Below are positions 51,682 through 59,481 of a stretch of 64,000 nucleotides of DNA, piece after piece. The notes under the pieces are model-generated. The model worked only from the letters and a program-made list of their open reading frames with translations, was not told where the DNA came from and made no database searches. Where the stretch lies: assembly GCA_900540185.1 (NCBI GenBank), contig UQFH01000004.1, forward strand, positions 62,001 through 126,000. Reading direction: 5' to 3'. Position numbers and translations under genes: made by a program. Origin of the DNA: an uncultured Eubacteriales bacterium. GTDB taxonomy: Bacteria; Bacillota; Clostridia; Tissierellales; Peptoniphilaceae. Within the stretch, counting starts at the first letter, position 1. Each line of letters starts with the position of its first letter.

Positions 51682-52644
51682 TTGAAAAAGTTAAACACAG
51701 ATTTTGAACAAGCTATGATAAGAAAAATTGAACACCTTTTCTTTTGCGACAACTGCAAAAGAACGGGTGTTTTTAATAATGTAAAACTTGAGCCGGAGGA
51801 GCTCTTGGATTTGTCGCTTGAAGAAATAGACACAAGTGTGAACTTTTTAGACATGAAACTCTCCTTCCCGTCTTATATAAACGCGATTACGGGCGGTTCA
51901 TATATCTCGGAAAGTGTCAATAGAAAACTCGCAATACTTTCGCGCGAATTCGACATTCCGGTTATGACGGGTTCGATGTCCGTGTTTTTAAAATATGGCG
52001 AAATAAAAAGCTATTTACCTCTGAAAAAAGGATACAAGGTCATCGTGAACCTGAACGCCAGAAATACAGTTTCCGAGCTTTTAAAATGCGCTGAAGCGAT
52101 GGACACGGAATATGCCTGTCTTCATCTAAACACGGCGCAGGAGCTCATTCAACCCGAAGGCGACAACGCATTTATAGATGAAACAAAAAATATAAAAGAC
52201 GCCGTAAAGGAATTTGGAGAAAAGCTTATTGTGAAAGCTGTGGGACAGGGTTTCAGCAGAGGTACAATTGAAAGACTTTTTAATCTCGGCGTGAAAAACA
52301 TCGACATAAGTGGTGCCGGCGGCACTGATTTTTCCGAAATTGAAAGAATGCGAACGATTGAAAAAGTCGAAGCTTTTCCGTCAATTGACACGGCGACAAG
52401 TCTCGGATATTTAAATGCCTTTGACGTCTACAAAATTGCAAGCGGCGGAATCGACACACCGCTCGATGCAATAAAAGCGATAAAATCGGGTGCAGACTTA
52501 ACGGCAAGCGCCTACTACTATCTTAAGCTTACAAGAATGAACAAATACGAAGCAGTCGCAAAACTTAAAAATGACAGAATGACATTCAAAAAACTCATGC
52601 TGCTTCTCGGCAAAAAGAATTTACACGAACTCGGAGGTGATTAA
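51682..52644 (+). CDS. fni: Isopentenyl-diphosphate delta-isomerase, type 2 (FMN)
   Basis: 320 residues, TTG start three bases after the LCP stop with GGAG upstream. INAITGGSYISESVN, TGSMSVFLK, LHLNTAQELIQPEGDN and GVKNIDISGAGGTDFSEIE, then IASGGIDTPLDAIKA, match type 2 IDI (FMN/NADPH-dependent TIM barrel). It interconverts IPP and DMAPP for undecaprenyl synthesis. Confidence 0.9.
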   Translation: MKKLNTDFEQAMIRKIEHLFFCDNCKRTGVFNNVKLEPEELLDLSLEEIDTSVNFLDMKLSFPSYINAITGGSYISESVNRKLAILSREFDIPVMTGSMSVFLKYGEIKSYLPLKKGYKVIVNLNARNTVSELLKCAEAMDTEYACLHLNTAQELIQPEGDNAFIDETKNIKDAVKEFGEKLIVKAVGQGFSRGTIERLFNLGVKNIDISGAGGTDFSEIERMRTIEKVEAFPSIDTATSLGYLNAFDVYKIASGGIDTPLDAIKAIKSGADLTASAYYYLKLTRMNKYEAVAKLKNDRMTFKKLMLLLGKKNLHELGGD

Positions 52645-53302
52645 AATTATAAATCATCTACCGCCACCATATGACGAATTTGGAAAAAGTAAAAGAAAAC
52701 AACGAAAAGTCGCAATCGGGCTTTCGCTATTTATAGTCATTTCAATTTTTCTTTTGTATGTATTTGCATATCAAAAAAAAGCACCGGTTGAAGAAGTCGA
52801 GGTGAACGAACCTATTATAAAAAAAGCTGAAACACTTCCGAAACTCGACGAGAAAAGCGACGACGAAGTGAAAATAATCACTGAAGAAATAAAACCGAAC
52901 AGCGAAGAAGAAGAAGAAAATGCTGAAACGGAAAGCGATATGGCTGATGAAGCTCCGGAAGAGCAGAAAATTGCAACCGAAGGCACTTTCTCAGACAAAG
53001 GCTCGACTGAAGAAATTGATTATACAAATGAGGATATCGAAAAAGACGCATTTTTATTCCCGTCTGATTCCGTTTTAATCACGGAAGGTGAACTCGAAAA
53101 ACTCGACGACAAAACCGTTGAACTTATAAAAAACGAAATTTATGCAAGACACGGTTATATCTTTACAAATCGCGCACTCAAAAAATATTTCGAAAACTTC
53201 AATTGGTACGAACCGAACGAAGAATACAGTCCGAATCTTTTGAATCCAACTGAAAAAGCAAATCTGAAAACCATAAAAAAATTTCAGTCACATGAAAAAT
53301 AA
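52637..53302 (+). CDS. Membrane-anchored YARHG-domain protein
   Basis: 221 residues: a basic N-terminus, one membrane helix (about 25-44), a long Glu-rich linker (50-120) and a C-terminal YARHG domain (KNEIYARHGYIFTNRAL, KKYFENFNWYEP). YARHG is a small extracellular domain, probably binding. The start is odd: the only conventional codon is GTG 52637, which sits inside a perfect GGAGGTGA; spacing fits a non-standard ATT at 52646 better. It overlaps fni by eight bases. Confidence 0.8.
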   Translation: MIKIINHLPPPYDEFGKSKRKQRKVAIGLSLFIVISIFLLYVFAYQKKAPVEEVEVNEPIIKKAETLPKLDEKSDDEVKIITEEIKPNSEEEEENAETESDMADEAPEEQKIATEGTFSDKGSTEEIDYTNEDIEKDAFLFPSDSVLITEGELEKLDDKTVELIKNEIYARHGYIFTNRALKKYFENFNWYEPNEEYSPNLLNPTEKANLKTIKKFQSHEK

Positions 53303-53328
53303 GTCAAAATCCTTGACTTATTTTTTTA
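53301..53328 (+). terminator. Terminator of the LCP/fni/YARHG operon
   Basis: AAGTCAA-AATCC-TTGACTT followed by ATTTTTTT. Its right arm is also the -35 box of tadA. Confidence 0.85.
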
Positions 53329-53341
53329 TCTATTGTAAAAT
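53313..53341 (+). promoter_or_regulatory. Promoter of tadA (leaderless)
   Basis: TTGACT (53313-53318), 17 bases, TAAAAT (53336-53341). The expected start point, six to seven bases downstream, falls on the ATG at 53348, and there is no SD. Confidence 0.65.
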
Positions 53342-53347
53342 GTACTT

Positions 53348-53812
53348 ATGGTTGATGACAAAGTCTTCATGAAAGAAGCTCTAAAACAGGCAAAGAAGGC
53401 CTATGAAAAAAATGAAATTCCAATCGGCGCCGTTCTTGTAAAAGACGGCAAAATTATTGCACGCGGCAGAAACTCCGTCATTGAAAAAAACGATATGACT
53501 TCGCACGCAGAGATAAACGCTCTTAGAAAAGCGGGAAAAAAATTGGAAAACTATCGCCTTCCGGGACTCACGCTCTACACAACTCTTGAGCCATGCTCAA
53601 TGTGTGCAGGCGCAATCATCGAATCGAGAATAGAAAGAATCGTGATTGGAGCTCTCGACCCGAAAAGGGGCGCCGTGATTTCAAATCTTGAACTCACAAA
53701 ATCAACCGTCTCGAATACCGACATCGCCGTTACATCCGGCGTCATGGAAAAAGAATGCCTCGAAATCATACAGGAATTCTTTAGGGAACTGCGAGAAAGA
53801 AAAAAGAAATAA
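53348..53812 (+). CDS. tadA: tRNA-specific adenosine deaminase TadA
   Basis: 154 residues. HAE (about 53-55) and PCSMCAGA (82-89) hold the zinc ligands and catalytic Glu; IPIGAVLVKDGKIIARGRN is the usual N-terminal element. It converts A34 to inosine in tRNA-Arg(ACG). No SD precedes the ATG, consistent with a leaderless mRNA. The tRNA-Ser gene begins five bases after the stop, probably in the same transcript. Confidence 0.95.
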   Translation: MVDDKVFMKEALKQAKKAYEKNEIPIGAVLVKDGKIIARGRNSVIEKNDMTSHAEINALRKAGKKLENYRLPGLTLYTTLEPCSMCAGAIIESRIERIVIGALDPKRGAVISNLELTKSTVSNTDIAVTSGVMEKECLEIIQEFFRELRERKKK

Positions 53813-53816
53813 GAAT

Positions 53817-53905
53817 GGAAAAGTACCGAAGTGGTCGTAACGGGGCGCTCTCGAAAAGCGTTTGCGGGCAACCGCACGTGGGTTCGAATCCCACCTTTTC
53901 CGCCA
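53817..53905 (+). tRNA. tRNA-Ser, anticodon CGA
   Basis: A class II tRNA: acceptor GGAAAAG/CTTTTCC, anticodon loop CTCGAAA between GCGCT and AGCGT, a long variable arm, T loop GTTCGAATC, discriminator G and encoded CCA (53903-53905). It decodes UCG. Its 3' end is the source of the repeats that follow. Confidence 0.97.
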
Positions 53906-53908
53906 ATT

Positions 53909-53944
53909 AGCGAAATAGACCTCCTTTTGGATGTCTATTTTGCT
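53909..53944 (+). terminator. Hairpin after tRNA-Ser, possible terminator
   Basis: AGCGAAATAGAC and GTCTATTTTGCT pair over 12 bases with one mismatch; the T-run is short. Confidence 0.55.
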
Positions 53945-53950
53945 ATCGCG

Positions 53951-54037
53951 AAGGTGGGATTCGAACGCCGAGCATTTCCCGAGCGAATAGCGAGGAAAAA
54001 GAAATGCGAGGCCGGACGATTAACCCCCACCTTTTCC
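53951..54037 (+). repeat. tRNA-Ser-end repeat unit 1
   Basis: The most complete unit: AAGGTGGGATTCGAAC (inverted tRNA end) at its left and CCCACCTTTTCC at its right, then ATTTTTT. Confidence 0.8.
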
Positions 54038-54049
54038 ATTTTTTAAAGG

Positions 54050-54257
54050 AAGGTGGGATTCTCTCCGAAGATTGTTGTTCTCAATCGGACTTCGCTTCGC
54101 TCGTTCTCTTGTACAACAAATTGCGTTAGTCCTACTAGCCGACCGAGCTTCCCTACGGTCGCTCTCTTGGGTTAGGACTTAAACGCCGAGCATTTCCTTA
54201 AGCGACGCGAGAAATCAGAAATGCGAGGCCGGACGATAAAATACCCACCTTTTCCGC
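54050..54257 (+). repeat. tRNA-Ser-end repeat unit 2 with hairpin insert
   Basis: It starts AAGGTGGGATT and ends CCCACCTTTTCCGC. About 120 extra bases (54061-54183) hold further inverted repeats: GATTG/CAATC, TTGTTGT/ACAACAA, GACCG/CGGTC and AGTCCTA/TAGGACT. Confidence 0.75.
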
Positions 54258-54270
54258 TTTTTTAATAAAA

Positions 54271-54356
54271 TAGGATTCGGCGCCAAGCATTTCCTTAAGC
54301 GTTTAGCGAGGAATCAGAAATGCGAGGCCGGACGATTGGTACCCACCTTTTCCGCC
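54271..54356 (+). repeat. tRNA-Ser-end repeat unit 3
   Basis: The left arm has degenerated to TAGGATTCGGCGCC; the right arm CCCACCTTTTCCGCC is intact and followed by TTTTT. Confidence 0.75.
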
Positions 54357-54365
54357 TTTTTAAAA

Positions 54366-54447
54366 ATAGGATTCGGCGCCAAGCATTTCCTTAAGCGTCA
54401 GCGAGAAAAAAGAAATGCGAGGCCGGACGATTAACCCCCACCTTTTC
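54366..54447 (+). repeat. tRNA-Ser-end repeat unit 4
   Basis: Nearly the same as unit 3 at 96-base spacing; the right arm is cut at CCCACCTTTTC. Confidence 0.75.
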
Positions 54448-54524
54448 AGATAATTTTCTTTTTTCTAATTTTAAAACTTTTAATCCACCAAAATACATAA
54501 CTTTAATCTTTCCACAAAATATTT

Positions 54525-54558
54525 TTGTGTTTACGCACATAAGTGATATAATACTTAT
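54525..54558 (+). promoter_or_regulatory. Promoter of the RhuM gene with a palindrome over the -10 box
   Basis: TTGTGT (54525-54530), 16 bases, TATAAT (54547-54552). ATAAGT and ACTTAT flank the -10 exactly (54539-54558), a possible operator. Confidence 0.6.
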
Positions 54559-54589
54559 ATATGGTTTTCTAAATTAAATGGAGGAAATT

Positions 54590-55659
54590 ATGAAAAGAGA
54601 AATTGAGCAATATAAAAATAACTACGAAATCGAAATCAGATCTTCCGCAGCGGAGTATTTAACTTTTATTGCTGCCACCGGTGACGACGAAGACTCGATT
54701 GAAATCAGATATGAAGACGAGAACATTTGGCTAACACAAAAGATGATGGCGACGCTTTATGATGTTAGTGTTTCGACAATAAATGAACATCTAAAAATAT
54801 TTTTGATGATATGGAATTGCAGGAAGAAGCAACTATTAGGAATTTCCTAATAGTTCAAAAAGAAGGTTCTAGAAATGTTTCAAGAGAAACAAAACACTAT
54901 AATCTTCAAGCAATAATTGCTGTCGGTTTCAAAGTTAATAACGAACGTGCGGTTCAATTTAGAAAATGGGCCAACCAAATTGTAAAGGACTATACTATAA
55001 AAGGCTGGGCAATGGATGATGAAAGGCTGAAAAACTCAGGAACCAAACTCACAAAAGATTATTTCGAAAAATTACTTGTAAAGATTCGTGAAATAAGGAT
55101 GTCCGAAAGAAGATTTTACCAAAAAATCACTGACATCTACGCCACATCCTTGGACTATGCCCCGTCTGCAAAAGCAACAAAAAGGTTTTTTGCCGCCGTT
55201 CAAAACAAACTCCACTATGCCGTGCACGGCAAAACTGCAGCGGAACTTATAATGGATAGAGCGAATCACGAGAGCGAAAATATGGGACTTACCACTTGGG
55301 AAGGATCACCTTGTTCAAAAATACATAACTACGATGTTCTAAATCCAATAAACTATCTAAACGAAAAAGAACTTAACCAAATGCAAAGAATTGTTTCTGC
55401 ATATCTTGATATGGCGGAGCTTCAAGCAGAAAGAAATATCCCGATGACAATGGAAGATTGGGAGAAAAGATTGAGCGGATTCTTGCGACTTTGGGACAAA
55501 GAAATATTAAATGACGCCGGAAAAGTCACCGCCGCCCTTGCAAAAGAGCACGCGGAAAGTGAATTTGAAAAATATAGAATTATACAAGATAGACTTTATA
55601 AAAGCGATTTCGACAAATTTCTTGAGCTGGAAAATATAGCCGAAAACAAAGATAAATAA
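54590..55659 (+). pseudogene. RhuM family protein, single frameshift
   Basis: The first piece starts at ATG 54590 behind GGAGG (ENIWLTQKMMATLYDVSVSTINEHLK, a helix-turn-helix). It continues in another frame from about 54797 (DDMELQEEATIRNF, AVQFRKWANQIVKDY, LDYAPSAKATKRFFAAVQNK, YLDMAELQAERNIPM) to 55659. Adding one A to the A-run at about 54792-54796 restores the reading LKNIFDDMELQEE. The joined product is about 356 residues, the normal RhuM size. RhuM proteins occur on islands; function unknown. A sequencing error in the A-run cannot be excluded. Confidence 0.85.
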
Positions 55660-55661
55660 AC

Positions 55662-55690
55662 AGAGAGGCATTTTTTTCCTCTCTTTTATT
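55662..55690. terminator. Terminator shared by the RhuM and AbiEii genes
   Basis: AGAGAGG-CATTTTTTT-CCTCTCT followed by TTTATTTT; usable on both strands. Confidence 0.8.
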
Positions 55691-56528
55691 TTGCATTTAT
55701 CCTTTTTGAAATTGCATCTAGAGCATCAATAACACTTTCAAAATCCAAATTACTAATGTACATATTTTCTTTAAGATATAATTCCCATAATTTTTTTAAA
55801 TAAGAGTCACCTTTTATATCATCTATTATTTCTGCATACTCTGCCATCAATTCTAAGCTATTTCTTCTAGTTGACGTTCTATTAATAGCTGCTTTTAATA
55901 CTGTGTAATCTATCTCTTCTTTCTTCAAATTATACAGAGCATAAATATCATAAAAATCCCTCATCCTAGTAGTAGCAATATTTCTTTTAATTACGCTCTC
56001 ATATTTTTCTGCCAATATTGTTTCCAATGGATATGCCATTACTTTTATATTCTCGTCACCAAAAATACAGGGATAAGAGTACTCTATTTCTCTAGGAGTT
56101 ATTGCATCTCCTGTAGTTACATCAAGCTTCATTGGATTCTTAATTTTACCTACATTTCCAATTAATGATACTCTAAAATTTTCATAATCATCAGATTCCC
56201 TAATATGTTCAATTTTCTGTATTTCAAATTTTATACCATCACCAACATCTTCATTTATAATTTCATTCACTACTATTTTTATCTCTTTTTCGCTAAGATG
56301 TATACCCTTGATTGTCGCATCCACATCCATTGTGGTTCTGTTTTCAATTCCAATCAAAGACGATATTAGAAAACCTCCCTTAATTACAAAATTACTCCTA
56401 TATTTTGACAAAGATAGTCTTTCTAGAAATCTTTCAAAAAAATACATCTGTAAAACTTCTTGTGAGCTCAACTTGTTTTTTTGTGATAAATTCCTTATCT
56501 TCCCCTTTATACTTTCTATATTAATCAC
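55686..56528 (-). CDS. abiEii: AbiEii toxin, nucleotidyltransferase
   Basis: 280 residues with the DNA-polymerase-beta-like motif FVIKGGFLISSL (GG at 51-52) followed by RTTMDVDATIKG (DxD at 68-70), then RDFYDIYAL and a helical tail. This is the DUF1814/AbiEii toxin of type IV toxin-antitoxin abortive-infection systems; it is thought to modify tRNA by nucleotide addition. Its start overlaps the antitoxin stop by four bases. Confidence 0.92.
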   Translation of the reverse strand: MINIESIKGKIRNLSQKNKLSSQEVLQMYFFERFLERLSLSKYRSNFVIKGGFLISSLIGIENRTTMDVDATIKGIHLSEKEIKIVVNEIINEDVGDGIKFEIQKIEHIRESDDYENFRVSLIGNVGKIKNPMKLDVTTGDAITPREIEYSYPCIFGDENIKVMAYPLETILAEKYESVIKRNIATTRMRDFYDIYALYNLKKEEIDYTVLKAAINRTSTRRNSLELMAEYAEIIDDIKGDSYLKKLWELYLKENMYISNLDFESVIDALDAISKRINAK

Positions 56529-57112
56529 GACAAAACCTCCATATACATCCTGACTTTGTCTTCAATTTTAAATATTCTGCTATACTTTATAAGTCGTCTT
56601 AAATTTCTATTTGAAGATTTAAAATACCTTGTGAGACCTTCTGTGAAAATTTGCTTATCGATATTTTTTCTATCAATTATAATATCACAAATAGTTCTAT
56701 CGATATCATAAATCGGAACGATATTTCCCTGTGGTGATTTTATTTCCGTCTTTCCAATTTCATAAAATTCTTTTTTTACATAATGAACCTGCAAATCCGG
56801 AAACCTCTGTTTAATATGACTCGCATTATAACCTTGAGGTACAGAGATATGAAATACATTCGGAGTTCTATCTGATAAATCATGAAGATATAAAGCTGTA
56901 TTGTACGAAAAAACAATTCGCTTACTTCCTGACGAAATTAAAACAAAATCATCCGTTATTCCCCCATTTAATTGATAAACCCCTGGTCTTAATCTTTCAA
57001 GCTTTCCTGTCCTTGCTAATTCTGACAAATTATGTCTACCAAAGCCAAGTTTTGCAGCTTCTCTATTTGTTATTATTCTATTTTCACTTATATATTTTTT
57101 TAATATATCCAT
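56525..57112 (-). CDS. abiEi: AbiEi antitoxin, winged-helix repressor
   Basis: 195 residues from ATG 57112 behind GGGGTGAGAAT; the frame open to 57223 is spurious. The N-terminal winged helix (ITNREAAKLGFGRHNLSELARTG shown in part: REAAKLGFGRHNLSELA) is followed by RLRPGVYQLNGG and the AbiEi_4-type domain (ALYLHDLSDRTP). It neutralises AbiEii and represses the operon. It lies directly downstream of a large palindrome. Confidence 0.92.
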   Translation of the reverse strand: MDILKKYISENRIITNREAAKLGFGRHNLSELARTGKLERLRPGVYQLNGGITDDFVLISSGSKRIVFSYNTALYLHDLSDRTPNVFHISVPQGYNASHIKQRFPDLQVHYVKKEFYEIGKTEIKSPQGNIVPIYDIDRTICDIIIDRKNIDKQIFTEGLTRYFKSSNRNLRRLIKYSRIFKIEDKVRMYMEVLS

Positions 57113-57126
57113 ATTCTCACCCCTCA

Positions 57127-57170
57127 TTACATTTTCGCTTTTATTATAACATATAAAAGCGAAAATGTAA
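57127..57170 (-). promoter_or_regulatory. 44-bp palindromic operator and promoter of abiE
   Basis: TTACATTTTCGCTTTTAT (57127-57144) and its exact complement (57153-57170) surround eight bases. Minus strand TTACAT (57165-57170), 16 bases, TATAAT (57143-57148) lie within it, so a bound AbiEi dimer would cover both boxes. Confidence 0.8.
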
Positions 57171-57230
57171 ATAATGAATCTTAAAATAATAATATAGCTC
57201 AAAATCATTACAACCAAATTCAAATAAAAA

Positions 57231-57258
57231 GAACCTGCAAAATAATTTTCACAGGTTC
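57231..57258 (-). terminator. Terminator after the first hsdR relic
   Basis: GAACCTG and CAGGTTC pair around 14 bases, followed on the minus strand by TTTTTATTT. Confidence 0.7.
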
Positions 57259-57295
57259 CCTTTTATTCTTTTATATTTCTCAAAAATCTATTTTC

Positions 57296-57475
57296 CTACA
57301 ACCCCACAAAAACCTCCACAAGATTTTGTACTTTATAAAGCACTTCTTCTTTTTTCTTTTCTCTTGCGCCTTTCCGTCTTGATGTAGATGGTAATATACT
57401 GTCGTGTTCTTCGCCATTGTTTTCGGCAAAGCCTTCGGCTATAGATTTATTTTATAAATTTTTCTGCATTAAAAC
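57296..57475 (-). pseudogene. Relic of a type I restriction hsdR C-terminus, copy 1
   Basis: The minus-strand translation ending at TAG 57296 reads FAENNGEEHDSILPSTSRRK, then GAREKKKEEVLYKVQNLVEV, then FVGL. It is preceded after a frameshift and stop by NAEKFIK. This matches the end of HsdR proteins (FIE..FxxGE, ELDxILPPxSR, KKxxVxxKIxxFVExFxG). Nothing upstream is left, so the gene is dead. Confidence 0.7.
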
Positions 57476-57656
57476 AAAATATAAAACCCTCCTATCAAAA
57501 TTACATAAATAATAAAGACCACACGCCGCTTACTTTAAAGATATTATACCGTATAAAAAATAAATATGATAACCCCAATAAAAAATGAGGCTCCAGCCCC
57601 ATTTTTATTTTATCAAAGCAACTAATAAGTTTTAGTAGTTGATGATTTCAATTAAA
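57476..57656. terminator. Gene-free stretch with a terminator for the DUF488 gene
   Basis: AAAAATGAGGC-TCCA-GCCCCATTTTT at 57581-57606 is a terminator for the minus-strand DUF488 gene. The remainder is AT-rich with no gene that I can support. Confidence 0.6.
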
Positions 57657-58016
57657 TTACTCTTGCAAAAATTTTTTCAAAACCTGGACATGATTAATCT
57701 CTGGATCCTTGGCTGCGTAAATCAAAATTGCATTCTCAGTTTTTAAAATGTTTTTTACATGGATTTTAAATTTTTCCGCTTCAGGGTTTCCCTCCAGCTC
57801 TTCCAAATAAAGTTTTGAAAATTTTTCAAAGTTTTCCGCCTTATGTGCAAAAAATTTTCTTATTTGTGTAGAAGGCGTAATCTCTTTTGCCCATTCAAAG
57901 GGCTCTAAACTTTCTTTTTTAATTCCCCTGGGCCAGAGCCTGTCGACCAAGATTCTCCTGCCTTGGCAAGTATCATCTATATCATAGGCCCTGATCATTA
58001 TTAATTTTCCAGCCAT
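57657..58016 (-). CDS. DUF488 family protein (YeaO-like)
   Basis: 119 residues from ATG 58016 (AAAGGA nine bases upstream; frame open to 58061). DRLWPRGIKKESL, the central WAKEITPSTQIRKFFAHK and the end LIYAAKDPEINHVQVL are characteristic of DUF488. Function unknown; some members are metal-responsive. Immediately upstream is the end of a decayed degV. Confidence 0.9.
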   Translation of the reverse strand: MAGKLIMIRAYDIDDTCQGRRILVDRLWPRGIKKESLEPFEWAKEITPSTQIRKFFAHKAENFEKFSKLYLEELEGNPEAEKFKIHVKNILKTENAILIYAAKDPEINHVQVLKKFLQE

Positions 58017-58041
58017 ATATTCATATCCTTTGCTTATCATC

Positions 58042-58183
58042 TTATAATTTATAATAGGCAATGCCCAACAAACCCCGGCCTGTGTGTACTGCTAGTGTTG
58101 GTGCGATCTGCTCTTCAACGTAAATCTTTGCTCGATCAACTTCACAATTTTTTAATAATAAATTAAAACAATTGCTCCCTTAC
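58042..58183 (-). pseudogene. Relic of a DegV family fatty-acid-binding protein
   Basis: The minus-strand frame ending at TAA 58042 reads CEVDRAKIYVEEQIAPTLAV, then HTGRGLLGIAYYKL, matching the end of DegV proteins (HTGPGxLG). Only about 45 codons remain before a stop. The rest, up to 58363, shows no supportable gene. Confidence 0.65.
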
Positions 58184-58363
58184 TTATTTTCTCTTTTTGT
58201 ATCATATATATCCTTACAAACCAGCCCGGATATTTAATCTAGAATTATTAATTTCTTCATTATCTTGAATCGCTTTAACTGAAATTATCTTCTTCTGTGT
58301 TCCCATTATTAACATTATACAAACAATATTTAACTTTATCTGTATTAACAATATTAATAGTAT
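58184..58363. other. AT-rich spacer, no gene seen
   Basis: A minus-strand frame of about 30 codons (MGTQKKIISV) is the only start with any length; no motif or SD supports it. Confidence 0.4.
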
Positions 58364-59419
58364 TTATACTTCATATTTATGTGCTGCAATATGCTCATCA
58401 CTGAACAAAAAATCTGCGTGATTATGATTGTGCGTCTCCTCATTTATAAAATGAGAATGCTCATGCAAATGAGTAATAATATGTTTGTGCGTTACTCCGT
58501 CATGTGTATGAACAATTGTATGAGTGTGCGAATGCAAATGTTGTTTAATTAAAGTGTCATATACGACAAATGCAGTTCCAATAATCATAAATAATAAACC
58601 GGCATAATACATATTATTTAATTTTTCGCCATTTATTAAAAATGATAAAAATGTCCCTACAAACGGTGCCACTGCATAATAAGCACTTGTTTTAGCCGCC
58701 CCTAATTCTCTCTGTGCTCTTATATAAAGAAAGATACTGAGGCCGTAAGATATAAATCCCAACAACAAAATAAAAGCAATATATTTCGCCGCAGGTACTT
58801 CCTCTCCTATAATCAATGCAATAGCAAGTGAACCTCCACCTGAAAAAATTCCCTTCAGCAGAACAATCTGATAAGTGCTTTTCTCAGAAATTTTTCTCGT
58901 GCAATTGTTTTCAAGACCCCAACAGCATGTTGCAAGAATTACGAAAAACGATCCGACGGAAAATTTAAAACTGCCACTGCCTTCAAATGAAAGTAAAATA
59001 CTCGAAAAAGTAATAAACCAAATCGCCGTCCACAGTCTTTTAGAAACTTTTTCTTCAAATAAAATCAAGGCAATGAGAGTCGTTGAAACTATTTCAAAAT
59101 TTCCAAGAAGAGACGCGTTCGATGCCGTTCCGAGACTTATCCCAAGCATTAAAAATATCGGTGCCGCAATATCCAAAACCACCATTCCAATGGCATAAAT
59201 AAAGTCGTCACTTGAAAGTCTATCCGACTTTTCTTCATATTTATAATTAAATAAATACATAAAGCCGACGCCTAGACCGGCACCAATATACAAAAACGCC
59301 GCCATAAATGTCGGCGAAACATGCTCCAATAACAATTTTGAAAAAGGTGTATTGATTGCATAAAAAACAGCCGCCAGCAGTGCTAAAAAAATCGCCCATA
59401 ATCTACTTTCACTTTTCAA
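58364..59419 (-). CDS. EamA family transporter with His-rich cytoplasmic tail
   Basis: 351 residues: ten helices in two EamA repeats (residues 8-290), with GTASNASLLGNFEIVSTTLIA shown in part as SNASLLGNFEIVSTTL, and a second-repeat GAAKTSAYYAVAPFVG. A tail of about 58 residues holds 17 His (HLHSHTHT, HEHSHF, HNHNH). Such tails bind Zn, Ni or Co, so this may be a metal or metal-complex exporter; plain drug/metabolite transport is the alternative. A perfect palindrome lies upstream of its start. Confidence 0.85.
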   Translation of the reverse strand: MKSESRLWAIFLALLAAVFYAINTPFSKLLLEHVSPTFMAAFLYIGAGLGVGFMYLFNYKYEEKSDRLSSDDFIYAIGMVVLDIAAPIFLMLGISLGTASNASLLGNFEIVSTTLIALILFEEKVSKRLWTAIWFITFSSILLSFEGSGSFKFSVGSFFVILATCCWGLENNCTRKISEKSTYQIVLLKGIFSGGGSLAIALIIGEEVPAAKYIAFILLLGFISYGLSIFLYIRAQRELGAAKTSAYYAVAPFVGTFLSFLINGEKLNNMYYAGLLFMIIGTAFVVYDTLIKQHLHSHTHTIVHTHDGVTHKHIITHLHEHSHFINEETHNHNHADFLFSDEHIAAHKYEV

Positions 59420-59481
59420 AAATATATCCCCCTATAATAAATTGATTACTGTTTAATCCATTTTTAGCTTTGTAAAAGTTG

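Larger units (their letters stand above)
53951..54447. repeat. Tandem array of tRNA-Ser-3'-end-bounded hairpin repeats
   Basis: Four copies of a core running from AGCATTTCC to GAAATGCGAGGCCGGACGA begin at 53971, 54189, 54286 and 54382. Each unit ends in CCCACCTTTTCC(GCC), a direct copy of the tRNA-Ser(CGA) 3' end. The first two units also start with AAGGTGGGATT, the inverse of the same tRNA end. Inside, GCATTTC pairs with GAAATGC, and flanking GCCGA/GAGGC leaves tandem G-A mismatches, so each unit can fold as one long hairpin. No protein is coded; a frame of 71 codons across the first unit is a by-product. GC content and structure stand out from the flanks. Confidence 0.85.

Noticed and set aside
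53831..54046. 71-codon plus-strand frame across tRNA-Ser and repeat unit 1
   Set aside because: It begins inside the tRNA and consists of tRNA and repeat sequence; no SD or protein-like composition.
54061..54183. CRISPR-like or independent gene content inside repeat unit 2
   Set aside because: It consists of several unrelated inverted repeats and no regularly spaced repeats or spacers.
58184..58330. Possible small gene upstream of the degV relic (MGTQKKIISV...)
   Set aside because: It stops after about 30 codons, and all three frames nearby are closed; it reads as decayed DNA.
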